64,000 bases of DNA from Symbiodinium sp. CCMP2592. Its lineage: Eukaryota; Sar; Dinophyceae; Suessiales; Symbiodiniaceae. The stretch spans positions 297,901-361,900 of the forward strand of contig CAJNDT010006195.1 in assembly GCA_905221615.1 (NCBI GenBank), in the 5' to 3' direction. Of this stretch, positions 53,540-63,895 are shown piece after piece; the stretch's first letter is position 1, and each line of letters begins with the position of its first letter. A program made the translations under genes and the position numbers. Below the pieces are notes generated by a model that was not told the origin of the DNA, did not search any database, and saw nothing but the letters and a program-made list of their open reading frames with translations.

Positions 53540-54690
53540 CGCCTGCCGGCAGCGGCCAGTCCAGACTCCTCATCACAGTCCGATGTCCTCCCAAACAAAA
53601 AGCACGACCTTGCGACATGCCGCTGTTGAAAGCACACCCAAAGTCAGTCCGGTGAGCTCGCCCGCGTGCTGCCTGCCTGACATATGCACACGAATGATTA
53701 CGTAAACCGCTCAAGAAAATTGCTGTTGCTGGGCAAGGTTGACTCGGGAGCTTGCAAATTACCAACTTAGGTCACCCCGGCAGGCTAGGGCACAGTTAAA
53801 ACAGTTCTCCTCTTCTTCACAACCACACTCCAGGACAACTCATGATCATGGCGGGTCTGTACTGTCTCAACGTCACGAGTTAAAGACGAATCAGTGCTTC
53901 ACAGCGCCGCCTCAAACCAGATGCTGCTGGCTGCGCGGCTTCACTGTCACGGGTTGCCAACCTGCGGGGTCACAGCTGCCCAGAAACCACGCAACGTGCT
54001 TCCGCTCCTGCTCCCATCGGCTTCGGCTGCTTCGGCTGTGCCAGAGCTCTCACTGCTCGAAGTCCTTCAGAATGTTTCTTTGTTCGTCAACAGCTACAGA
54101 CTATGCTCTGTCGGTCCGGTGTGCACGGCCGCGGGCAGCTTGCCTGGGACGCGCAGCATGCAGTCTCTTCAGCAAAAGCCTTCGAATCTACCGGCGCTGT
54201 CTGTCATCCACCTGCGGCAAAGCGACCTTACCGGAGGGTCATGGCCCTCGGAGCCATGTCCAGGAACCATGTAGCCTAATGAGTGCCCTCTGCCATGCTC
54301 TGCTAACTTCGGGGGCCATGAGCACCCATGCTGTGCAGCTGACCCATTTGGAGCCCTTCGGTCGTGCCGTGAAGGTGGAAGATAAACTTCTTGAGGAGTC
54401 CAAGCACTGCGCAGTACTTGTGACTTGTGAACTGCTGGCATACACTAAGAAGCATGCGCGAGTATGGCCTGCCATGAAACTTTTTGAATGTCCGATGCAA
54501 GCGACTACATGGAGTCAACAAGCCCTTGAAAAGGCCAGGATAAACTTGACGGCTCACTGCAGGGAGTCCGAAGCTTGAGGGCGCTGCATCACCACCTTCG
54601 CTGCACAATGCGATACAATGCATGTCTGCCTCTGGTTCTGGACATGAGGATTCACTCAACTCGGGAGGCTAATCGGAAATAGGGACGATT
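53540..54690. other. About 1.1 kb with no assignable gene
   Basis: A long plus-strand open frame is present but its composition (Cys, Arg, Ser, His) is that of a shadow. Short minus-strand segments (around 54240-54400) are possible exons of the PPR-type gene's 3' end. Nothing is named. Confidence 0.3.
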
Positions 54691-54702
54691 TAGGCTTACG
54701 GC

Positions 54703-57540
54703 TTACAGACTCCAATGACTCCAAAAAATGCCGACTGGTCCGAGAAACCTGGTCGACAGCATGACTTCCTGAATCTCGATGCCCACACCACGATGGAGCA
54801 GGCCTGCCGAGAGCCATGCCCGCAATCGACGCGCTGCCGGACGCGCTGGTGACACCAAGGCCAGCGACTCAGACAGAAAACTTGAGGAAACAGCTCCGGC
54901 AGCAACCTGCTGCCAGGGCAAAAGAGCCGCAAACTCACCCAAATCCCAAGAAAGGACTTCGCGTGAGTACTCCGGCCCGAGGTCTGCGAGGCTGGCCAGT
55001 ATGGCCGACGTAGAAACACCTGGACGGCGCCTTGCCAATTCACACTGTGCTGTCACTATGACTCGTCGACGAAATGCCCGGCAAATGGGGGACCCCTTTG
55101 CGAGAAGGTTCAGCTGGAGGAGCAAGGTCAAGGTCGATTCCTGCTCGGCGAAGGCGTCCCCGCAGAGCGCGCCTCGCAACACGCCGGCAACGCGCCGCAG
55201 TGTGGAGCCCTGGGAGCCAGCGAGACGGAGCGAGTGTAGGGCCAAGCCGCACCTCGTGGGCGCCAGGAGCGCCGTGGTGTCCAGGACCCGGCCCGCCAGG
55301 CTCTCGTCATGGAGCTGGAAGGCGGCACGCCAGGCCCGGGCCAGCTCACATGAGAGGATCGTTGAGGAGATGGCCGGCGAGTCGAGGAAGCATCGGTCGG
55401 CTGCTGAAGACTGAAGACACAAAGCCTTCTCCCACTGCGAAGTGTTGCAAAGAGTAGCCATCGCCGCCCCGACCGAGGCTCCATTCCATGAGCAGCTGCT
55501 GCCAGCATACAGTAATGACAGCGCTTGGGTCCAGTGCGACCCCTTCCTTACATGAGGGGGTCTCAAGGTTGAAGGGAACGGCCTTGTTCAGTATTCTTCT
55601 CAAGAAGTTCTACACTCATCCATGCCAACAAGCTAATCTTGCCCGAAGTCTCACACGCAGCTACTGCTGCGCTGATGCAGGCAGCACTTGCCACCAACCC
55701 GCTTGACGACATCTCGCGCAGAAGGAGAAGACAAAGCGTCCATTCGCGTCCCAGGCTGCACGCTGCAATTGCGGAACCATACGTAACAATGTCACGGACG
55801 GGGGTTCCCACGCGGGTACGGCCCAACAAGATGTGCAAAGCCCTTTGCCATTCACCCCCACGTGTGCAGGCAGCGCCCGCGGCATTCAGAATCGCCCTGT
55901 CCAGGCCGAAGCGATTCTGACCCGAGTCCGGGCCCATCCACCTGAACATCGACCTTGAAAAGAAGCCGATTGCCTGCTGCCAAGCGCTGCCGCGTCCGCA
56001 AGCGTCGATGGCGATGCAAACAGCCTTCGCGTCGAGAGCACGGGGTGCACTGGCCTTGGAACGTCTTTAACAAAGCGCACCGACGCCCAAGACAACTATC
56101 AACCTCCTCGTGCATTCAAGACTCCAGTAGCTGCACAGACAGTTGCCATCTGAGGGCAGGGCTCATGATTACAACTAGAACATGTCACGGCTTCGTTACT
56201 AGCATTCAGTGAACCTAACTTCCTACTTCCAGTTGCGGAGGTCACAAGTATCTTCTCTCTGAAAGATTCAACACAATGGCCTGTTGCCTCCCCAACTAGC
56301 AAGAAGCACGAGCGTCGACTGCAGACACATGGTCGAGGTGAGCGAACGGTGTTCGCGAAGGAAGTACTAGCTTTAAAGCTGGTCCGTGCCCTTGAGCTAC
56401 AGGACCAAACTACTTCCCCATCAGGATCAACATGTTCTGACCCGCTCTGGAACACCCGAGCACTACCTGCAACTGCTCTGCGGGACTGACAACTTGGCAG
56501 ACTTCCAGCTTCGATAAGATTTGGTTTGTCCATGTTTGACCTGCGACACGACCACTCACCTTTATGAAAGCAATGCCAGCAGCCAATGGCTTGTTAGGCA
56601 TGCACAGAGCTAAGGGCGGAGTAGTGCAGTAGAGTCTCAGTATAGAGGTAATGAAGGCGGGGCACTTGACACTCTGAGGAGCTGCTGTCACCGTTAGGCC
56701 TCCCATCGCTTGCAACTGCGCAACCCGCTTCGTGCCTGGAGACTTGCCCGCAAGCACTTGCAGCAGCAGAGACCTGGCCGGTGCGTCTGCCCGGCCGTCG
56801 TGACAAGAACTGCATGACTCACGGAGGGTTTAGTGCTGCGCAGTGACGGCTGCAAGCGATGGCTGCATGGACTTATGCCGAAAGTCTGCCATGAGCGCTG
56901 TTGCTCGCTGCCACTGCTTGCCTGCCCCACAGATCGAAACAACGGAAACAAGCATCTATAGACCTTGTCGGGCTTGACCATGTGCTTGGCAGCATGTTGA
57001 TGTGCTGCTGTCCAGGCTTTTGCCGAACATATTGTTTTGCCATAAGCTTGGACAGTGTGGGAGGGCGACCAAGATTGTAGAGTCGAAAACTAGCTTCACG
57101 CCTTGCAACTGAGCAAAGCCTGCTGTGAGCATGTCAGTTCATCTTTCCGTCCAGCCTGCAGTGTCAAGGGCACTGCTCCCTCGTGCGATCTGCTGACATA
57201 ACGACACGAAGATCGATTCCCAGGACAGCCTACATTGCAGGATTTTTGCTCTTGCCAACTCGCCTCTGGAAAGAGCAGCCACGAGAGCATTGCAGCACAC
57301 CTGTCGTGAAAACTCAGAGCGGTTACTGCAAGCAACAGAGGCCCTCAGCCGCCGGCCAGCCTCGTCTGGAGAAAGTCCGGCCTGCAGTCTTCACAACATT
57401 GGGCCAGAAGGGCCCGAAAGGCCCATGCCCCGCCTCCGACTCGATTTGAAGAAACCGACAAAGTGCTTGACGCCATTCTCCCTTCCTTCCATGCTGCGCT
57501 ATGAATTGAGTTCTCTGTCGCAGCAGCCTCGCCGACATCC
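54703..57540 (-). CDS. PPR-type organelle RNA-binding protein, multi-exon
   Basis: Minus-strand exons carry degenerate pentatricopeptide-like helical repeats: about 57440-57530 (TQFIAQHGRKGEWRQALCRF), 56840-56930 (GKQWQRATALMADFRHKSMQ), 55960-56110 (AIDACGRGSAWQQAIGFFSR) and 55590-55949 (ILNAAGAACTRGGEWQRALH; TYGSAIAACSLGREWTLCLL). The pattern I/A-x-A-C-x-x-G-x-x-W-x-x-A-L is the usual dinoflagellate PPR variant. The 55566-54703 exon (ATLCNTSQWEKALCLQ; FHDESLAGRVLDTT) continues in helical style and ends at a stop. PPR proteins bind organelle transcripts in editing, cleavage or translation. The exon at 56100-56530 is open but does not look like PPR. Joints were not fixed. Confidence 0.7.
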
Positions 57541-57688
57541 TAGAGACCTAGAACCAGCATTGAGCCGCTACGGCATGAGCTTTGGGACACAACGCAAGAA
57601 AAACTCAGTGCAAACAGCGAACCCCTGGCTGCTCCAGCATTGCATGTGACGGCAACATGCTTTTCGTCCACATCTGCATGGCCAACGA

Positions 57689-60082
57689 TCAAAAGTGAAG
57701 CACGCGAAACTTCCAGGTACCATCATCCGGATCATAATCCTCGAAGATGGCACCCTTCTCTTCTGTCATTTGTGCCACACGCTGCTTGTACCTGTGGCGC
57801 GCACGGCTATCAGTCAAGCACGATTGCGATTTGGGCATGCAGCCATACAGCACGACCGTGGCTGGCTTGTTCAAGCCACGCCCCACTTCTGGCTTTAATG
57901 CGGCATCTGGATACACTACGATCTCTCCGCGCTCTACCATCAAGATGTGTGGAAGAATCTTGAGCAAGCTGCGACAATCTGTCTGACCATGAAATGTGAT
58001 GTGTCCAACACCATCACGCCCAACGACCAAGTCCTCGACACAACAGAGCGCCTCATCATCCAACTCCCACAAGGGAGGATTCACATAAAGGCCCCCCAAG
58101 TCGGGTGGAGCTGGCGCTGTCTGCCCGTTGGCTTCCTGTGCCGTAAAAGGAGCCGTTTCTTCATTGCTTTCTCCCTCGGTGTGCGCTCCCTCGGTGTCTG
58201 TGGCTCGGAGTTGGAGCAGGAGGCGTGCAACGGCTAGGCACCATTCGGCCAAAGGAGCAACAGCAGGGCATTTGTCAGCCAATGACCCATCACAGAACGC
58301 AGGCGCTTCCAAGAATTCAAGGAAACCTCGAACTCGGGAAGATGGGCATCTTGCTGCTTCCATGGCACTGAAAGACATTAGCCGGTGCAACAGCATTGAA
58401 TCCAACCTTCGCTTCACTGCTGACCATGTTGGCTCGTAGCAGCCAAGCAGAGTTGAAACTGCATCAACCACCTGACATACTGCCGCAGGTGGTTGCCGGA
58501 ATGATCGCAACTCGTGTAATTTCTTCAGAGAAATTGGACGAGCCGCATGCTCAACTGCGGCTGCAGCGACCGCTATGGCTTCCACTTGTGCGGAATTCAG
58601 TACGACTTCACCCTGCGCTGGCAAGATACTTGATGTGAGCCTTTCTGACTTTTCTGTTTCCTCGAGCGCTTTGACCTGGCATGCCGAAGTGCGAGCCTCC
58701 TCCGCAGATTCGCCAGATTCATCAGGAACGATGTCTTGATAGTCTGCTGGCGGTCCAAACTTGCTAACAAGTTGGCGTAGAAGTGGTGGTTGTCGCAGTA
58801 CCTCTTCCGAGTCCTGCACAGGAAATGCCCGCAAGAGGCTAGCATGAGAAATCTCTTGTCCTTCACCGGGGTCATCTCTGGCCGAGTTCGGAGCTGTCAA
58901 TGGCAAGTTGCTTGTAGCACCTTGGGATGGCAGCTCGGCCTGGTATCTGCGCACGCTCGCACTGGGCCGCCGTGCGGGCATGGCCCTCAATCCTGTCCCA
59001 TTCACATCGGGAGCCGTGTTCCCCCCATGGCCAACAGATTCTCTGGCCCCAGCCGTGGAATCTACAGTCAATATCCTGCTACTGCTCAAAGGCCGACTGA
59101 AACACTGCTCTTGCCGCTCGTCGCCTGCAAAATATCGCTTCCAGACACTATTCTGTGGGCTCGACTCCAGCGGACCGGTGCCGAACGAGTCAGATTGCAA
59201 AGTCGCACTGGTTCTTTGCTCTGCCGATGGCGACACTGCATCGACCAACACACTCCGCACGGTGTGCACCGTTGATGTGCCTGGAGCTTCCTTGTCGCGA
59301 GATTCGACAACCGACCTTGCAATAGGCTCTTGGATTTGACGGTGAGATGCTGGCACGGATAAATGACCCGTGCACAGATTCTCAACTGGACATGTGGAAG
59401 TGGCTGCATTGAGCCTAGTCCGTGCCGGATACAGCTTTCGTGTTGATGGTGAGATATCGAGCGGGGTGATCGCAGGCCCTTCCGGCAAAACATAGCCACT
59501 CTCATCCACGGCAGAATGAAACGAAGACCCGATGATGTTGGAGGGTGGGACCCCAATCCTGACAGCTGCCAAAGGCAAAGCGACGGGGCGCTGCCTCTGC
59601 TGGACTGTTGGTGGTCGCCTTGTGCTGAGATCGTGCACTCTAACATCCCACGATGTTCGCGGGATGGGCGGAACAGAGACGCTCCTCACTCCTTCATCAA
59701 TGTGGGGTGTCACGATGCCTGAAGTAGATTGTGCTAAAGAGCGCCGGGGAGTCAAGCTGGCCCTTGGTCCAGCATTGTAAATGGAAGTATTCATCGGTGC
59801 CATTTGCACGCATGGTCGTGCAGCTGAGGGTGAACACCATTGTCGTGGCAGACCACCAATGTGGCTGGGAGGTGCTGCAAGGGGTTCGTGAACCCAGGGT
59901 GCAATCAACGCCGCCATACCATGACCATAGCAGCGAAGTGCATGTCTAATATGTAGTGCTTCAACCCTGCATGGAATGTGAACACCTACATACATGGGCT
60001 TACACATGGTATGGACGGAATATCGATACCCCACATTGTCCCGTGCTGCTTGATGTCCGACTGCATGCATCGAGTCAGTCAC
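57689..60082 (-). CDS. Dynein-stalk-like domain fused to Nup98 C-terminal autoprotease domain
   Basis: A single intronless frame, unusual for this window. The start is uncertain: Met1 at 60082, Met56 (MAALIAPWVHEPL) or Met94 (MAPMNTSIYNAG) are possible. Residues to about 480 are low-complexity Ser/Pro/Arg with almost no FG repeats. Residues about 480-615 (ISLKKLHELRSFRQPPAAVC, QVVDAVSTLLG, then a helical part ending AEWCLAVARLL) resemble the dynein heavy chain stalk/microtubule-binding segment (K-S-x-x-x-PP-x-x-V...AV-x-x-LLG...LC-x-W). Residues about 655-797 match the Nup98 C-terminal (peptidase S59) domain: VEDLVVGRDGVGHITFHGQT, VVYPDAALKPEVGRGLNKPA, EKGAIFEDYDPDDGTWKFRV, then LHF and a stop. 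Nup98 cuts itself at HF/S; here the gene stops right after HF, so no cleavage is needed. The expected place is the nuclear pore. Confidence 0.8.
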   Translation of the reverse strand: MTDSMHAVGHQAARDNVGYRYSVHTMCKPMYVGVHIPCRVEALHIRHALRCYGHGMAALIAPWVHEPLAAPPSHIGGLPRQWCSPSAARPCVQMAPMNTSIYNAGPRASLTPRRSLAQSTSGIVTPHIDEGVRSVSVPPIPRTSWDVRVHDLSTRRPPTVQQRQRPVALPLAAVRIGVPPSNIIGSSFHSAVDESGYVLPEGPAITPLDISPSTRKLYPARTRLNAATSTCPVENLCTGHLSVPASHRQIQEPIARSVVESRDKEAPGTSTVHTVRSVLVDAVSPSAEQRTSATLQSDSFGTGPLESSPQNSVWKRYFAGDERQEQCFSRPLSSSRILTVDSTAGARESVGHGGNTAPDVNGTGLRAMPARRPSASVRRYQAELPSQGATSNLPLTAPNSARDDPGEGQEISHASLLRAFPVQDSEEVLRQPPLLRQLVSKFGPPADYQDIVPDESGESAEEARTSACQVKALEETEKSERLTSSILPAQGEVVLNSAQVEAIAVAAAAVEHAARPISLKKLHELRSFRQPPAAVCQVVDAVSTLLGCYEPTWSAVKRRLDSMLLHRLMSFSAMEAARCPSSRVRGFLEFLEAPAFCDGSLADKCPAVAPLAEWCLAVARLLLQLRATDTEGAHTEGESNEETAPFTAQEANGQTAPAPPDLGGLYVNPPLWELDDEALCCVEDLVVGRDGVGHITFHGQTDCRSLLKILPHILMVERGEIVVYPDAALKPEVGRGLNKPATVVLYGCMPKSQSCLTDSRARHRYKQRVAQMTEEKGAIFEDYDPDDGTWKFRVLHF

Positions 60083-60139
60083 GATGGTTATCTACGTGCG
60101 TAGTCTTGTCGAGCATGCTTCAAGACCTTTCTTAGACGG

Positions 60140-61262
60140 TTTGCGCAAACTTGTTTGGCTTCCAGTGTCGTACCTGTGCCTTTTATTTTTCTGTCTACTA
60201 AGCCTGCTAGGGCTAGGGTATCTCATTTCAGTCTAAATTCCCTCTAGCACCGGTGTTTCGCATATCCATGTTTCTGCGCTTTCAAGCCAAGAAGGATGCC
60301 GTGGAACCAGGCAAATGCCAAGCAACATCAACAAAAAATGAAGTCGTGCCGCCTGCCATGCAGGAGCCAACCACAGGCCAGGACCTCCTGTAGAAGGGCC
60401 GGAGCCAACTTCAGGGCATGATGGACTCGCTGCCCAGGCCATTTCAAAAGCTACCCGCCATAAATACTTTGAAGTGGCGGGTGGAAGGTAGGAGGGGGAG
60501 GGTGGGAGGGTGGGAGGGCGGGAGGGTGGGAGGAGGTGGGAGGAGGTGGGAGGAGGTGGGAAGAGGTGGGGGAGGTGGGAGAGGAAGGTGGGATGGGAGG
60601 TGGGATGGGAGGTGGGAGGAGGTAGGAGTGGGAGGAGGTGGGAGGAGGTGGTGGGGAGGTGGCAAGTGGGTGGCAGTGGGTGCGAGGTGGGTGGGAGGTG
60701 GGAGGTGCGCGGCGCAGACTTGTTTGGCTTCCAATCTCATACATGTGCCCTTTAATTTTCTGTCTACTTAGCCTGCTAGGGCTAGGGTATTTCATGTCAG
60801 TCTAAATTCCCTCTCCGCCGGTGTTTCGCAAACCACGTTTCTGCACTTTCAAGCCAAGAAGGATGCCGTGGAACCAGGCAAATGCCAAGCAACATCAAAA
60901 AAAATGAAGTCATGCCGCCTGTCACGCAGGAGCCAACCAAAGGCCAGGACGTCCTGTAGAACCTATTTCCGACTCGCTGGCTGCCCAAGCCATTTCAAAA
61001 GCTACCCGGCATTCGTTGACAACGCGGTTTCCACAATAATTTGAAGTGGAATGAGGTGGGAGGAGGGGAGGAGGTGAGAGGAGGTGGGGAGGAGGTGGCA
61101 GGAGGTGGGAGGTGGGAGGAGGGGAGGTGGGAGGAGGGGAGAGGACGGGAGGAGGTGGGAGGAGGTGGGAGGTGGAGGTGGGAGGAGGTGGCAGGAGGTG
61201 GGAGGAGGTAGGAGATGGGAGGAGGTAGGGAGGTGGGTGGGGGGGGGTCTGTGGGAGGCGGG
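60140..61262. repeat. Two tandem copies of a 580-bp unit with G-rich minisatellite
   Basis: CTTGTTTGGCTTCCA, then TAGCCTGCTAGGGCTAGGGT and AAGCCAAGAAGGATGCCGTG occur at about 60150-60442 and again at 60719-60988 in the same order. Each copy ends in an array of GGTGGGAGGAGGTGGGAGGA units (60480-60700 and 61040-61262). Pro-rich or Gly-rich ORFs on either strand come from the arrays and are not genes. Confidence 0.9.
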
Positions 61263-61289
61263 AGGTGGCAGGCGCAGCAGGCGCGAACG

Positions 61290-62580
61290 TGACGAAGGCG
61301 AAGAAGGCGTCCCTGTTTGGCAAATGGCCCATGGCGGACATTGCAACAAGCACAACGGCGAGTTTCCCGTAGATGTGACGATGTAGTTTCCGCCGTCGAA
61401 ACTGGCGTGGCCTTGTTCGCACCCCTCGCCTTGGCTGACTTCGTTGTCGTTAAACCCCCCGGTATTGTCCCACCAGCATTATCCGTAGAACATGCGAGTG
61501 ACGGGAAGGAGCTCCGAGGAAGCTGCTTGCGACATGGAGTCGTAGGCGCTCCAACCGTGGCACGCGGTCTTGTCAAACACCATCGCCCATCACTTCACGA
61601 GCGTGCAGGAAACAATGCCCCGCACTCCACCGTCAGGTTTGCGCAGAGCCGTTAAGCGAGCCATGGCAAGGCAAGCGAGCAAGGTGGCGGTATCAGCGAG
61701 CAACTCCATAGCTTCAGCATACCGGAGTAAAAGCTTCAAGTTCTTCTGACAACGACCCGGTCGTTCAAGGACACGACTCTCAAGTGCTCTGCCCGGCGCC
61801 CGCATGCCCAACAAGCCCGCGGCTCGCCCACGCTTTGCCTCGCGCAGCCCTGTGGCCAATGATCCTGCGGCAAGCCGGAGCTGGATCTCGATCAGTCTCG
61901 ATCGAAAACCAAACGTCCGGCCAGTATTGGCGAGCGTGGTTGCGGAGATCTTGCGGGTCGGTGAGTGCTCGCCACGTGGCCTCCGTGCCTGGTGCGAGCT
62001 CCGCCGCTGTTAGCACTTGGCGAGCCCGTGAAAGCTCGCCTTGGCGGACTTTTGCGCAAGCTCGGCGCCGTTTGCGCTCAAATCTCGTCGGGCGGCAACT
62101 TCTGGTTTTGGGCCGAGGAACGCTGCCGTGACGGCCTGGCACTGCGGATGAGCTCGGTCCACTCAGCAGCTCGGGATAGGTGGGTTCCTTAGCCATGCAT
62201 GCATAACTCAAAGCATTGCTATTGGGTTGGCGGCGCGGTGGTGTCGACAGCAAGCTGAGGAGTCCATTTGCGATGACTTGGATGCGGCGGTCATCAAGGC
62301 GCTCAGGTGGATGTTATTGGATGTTGAAGTCGCGCACTAAACCATTGCAGGAAACGGTAGCCCCAGCTTCGCGGCAAACACGGACAGCGGCTCGCTCGAG
62401 CGGGAAGCCACGGGAGCGCAAAATCCCCGACGCGGTGGTCACCAAAGAAACAACAGGAACGCGGCGATGAGAGGCTGCAGCGTCGAGGAAGTTTTTCCGC
62501 GATCTCCCGCAGTAGCCTTCCGAAATACTTCCATCATCCAAACTTCTTTTTTTGAAACCAGATTTGATGACTGCCAACAC
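61290..62580 (-). pseudogene. Decayed dinoflagellate LINE-type reverse transcriptase
   Basis: Minus-strand fragments in shifting frames. 62090-62160 reads RPTRFERKRRRACAKVRQGE, then LSRARQVLTAAELAPGTEAT. About 61650 reads RLTALRKPDGGVRGIV (start of the fingers region). About 61500 reads WSAYDSMSQAASSELLPVTR, where motif A expects D-G-x-x-A-Y-D-x-x-S-R. About 61420 reads QGEGCEQG (motif B). About 61300 has degenerate sequence where the xDD motif should be. Stops and frame changes lie between. Upstream (62314-62580), VCREAGATVSCNGLVRDFNI and then KEPTYPELLSG look like the C-terminal part of the same kind of element, which normally follows the reverse transcriptase, so two head-to-tail copies may have met here. 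It is non-functional. Confidence 0.55.
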
Positions 62581-62589
62581 TGCCTCTTC

Positions 62590-63050
62590 CGCTGCTCTTC
62601 AGCTGAGGCCTGAAAAACGCAACACCGCAACACTCCACTCCGTAAGCATTCCAAGCAACGACCACCGAATGCCGATGCCACACCTCCTGACCACACATGG
62701 TATTTCCAAGAGCACACAATCCTGAACATCCGGATGCACTAGTACATCAATGTTAAGGACCTGCTTTGCCATGAGACAATAGCTGCAAGCCTGAACTAAA
62801 CCATCGATTTCAAAACACCCCGCAAACTTCCACTGGTACAAAATCCTCCGACAGAAAGCTTCGGGTTACGTGGTTTGGTGTTCAAGGTGCGCAAAGTATA
62901 GGGTTTGCGGTCTGGGGTTGAAGGTAAGATGGTGCAAACACACATAATGTTAAAGTGACCAAACACATGCATACCTTTTGGCAACCACCTGAGAAGACAC
63001 ACTCAATGAAGGAACAACACGGGCAGCAGGCGTCCGCAATGGACGTAGTA
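62590..63050. other. Spacer with no assignable gene
   Basis: Short open frames only. A stretch near 62865-62935 (GGTTTAGGGT-like words such as TTCGGGTTACGTGGTTTGGTGT) is mildly repetitive. Nothing is named. Confidence 0.35.
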
Positions 63051-63058
63051 AACCGATC

Positions 63059-63274
63059 TCAAGGTTGTCCACTGAATATGGAGCTGAGCAGCCGACACGA
63101 CGGCGAGGACGCTCCATTGCGGCGGCAGAATAGCAACACGAAAGAAACGACGGCAAGCAACGCAACCAGCACGAAATTTTGTGTGCAGCAGGTGATGCCA
63201 GCAGAGGCTGCACACAAGCCACTTAACACCAGTGTGACCACTGCATGCGCTAGAAGAGTGGTATGTGCGCGCAA
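63059..63274 (-). CDS. Possible small membrane-protein exon
   Basis: The minus frame reads MRAHTTLLAHAVVTLVLSGL, CAASAGITCC, then NFVLVALLAVVSFVLLFCRR. It has two hydrophobic stretches with a positively charged stop-transfer after the second, like a signal or anchor plus one membrane helix. It is about 71 codons to the stop. No family is recognised, and the composition could be fortuitous. Confidence 0.3.
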   Translation of the reverse strand: MRAHTTLLAHAVVTLVLSGLCAASAGITCCTQNFVLVALLAVVSFVLLFCRRNGASSPSCRLLSSIFSGQP

Positions 63275-63589
63275 GCATCCCTTTACAGATTCGTGAATCC
63301 TGAATAACAGTTTTTAGCCCGCCCTAAGTTTCCACCCTTCTTGCCAACACCAACCAGAACAAATCTGAACACTTCAATCGCGCTGAATTCGGAAAGTTCA
63401 ACGTGCGAACTTTTTTCCAAATACGCCCCTGTGATCCCCTGTGCATTCTCGGAGCGCCCAAGCTCTTCCCCTGGCTGGCCGAAACCAGCTTCTAGGCCTC
63501 CACGAGCTTCCCGCTCAAAACGTGCGCGCTTGAACTTTCGAAATGCCCACGCCCTTTGCCGGGCTTGTTTATGCGAACCTCCAAGCCGG

Positions 63590-63895
63590 CACACCTGTCA
63601 TTTGTGACTCCCTATTTCTGTCATTTGTGACTCCCTACGTTCCTGCCTCTTGGCCAGATAAATCCCCGTCATTTGTGACTCCCTCCGCCTGGCATCACCA
63701 CACATCACCTCACCCGAAAGTGTTCTTATTCATTGACAGGCCTGTGATTTCTTTTCAAACAAGCGCCTGTCATCTGTGACTCCCGACCCTTTTGCCTTGC
63801 TTTTAAATGTTATTTTCACACAGCAACACGGGTCATCTGTGACTCCCCGCTTTTTCTTGCTCTGGCCATCTGTGACTCCCTACTTTTTCTTGTTT
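63590..63895. repeat. Dispersed GTCATYTGTGACTCCC motif, six copies
   Basis: The 16-mer GTCAT[TC]TGTGACTCCC, or a one- or two-base variant, occurs at about 63598, 63619, 63669, 63768, 63832 and 63867, with unrelated spacers of 5-85 bp. All copies are in the same direction. No coding frame explains it. Confidence 0.8.

Noticed and set aside
53739..54578. 279-codon plus-strand ORF
   Set aside because: Its composition (Cys, Arg, Ser, His) is that of a shadow and no motif is visible; the neighbouring genes are all on the minus strand.
60444..61576. Proline-rich or glycine-rich ORFs
   Set aside because: They come from the GGTGGGAGGA minisatellite in both tandem copies and have no folded-protein character.
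63590..63895. CRISPR-like array from the repeated 16-mer
   Set aside because: Spacers vary from 5 to 85 bp, repeats are imperfect, there is no cas gene, and the DNA is clearly eukaryotic.
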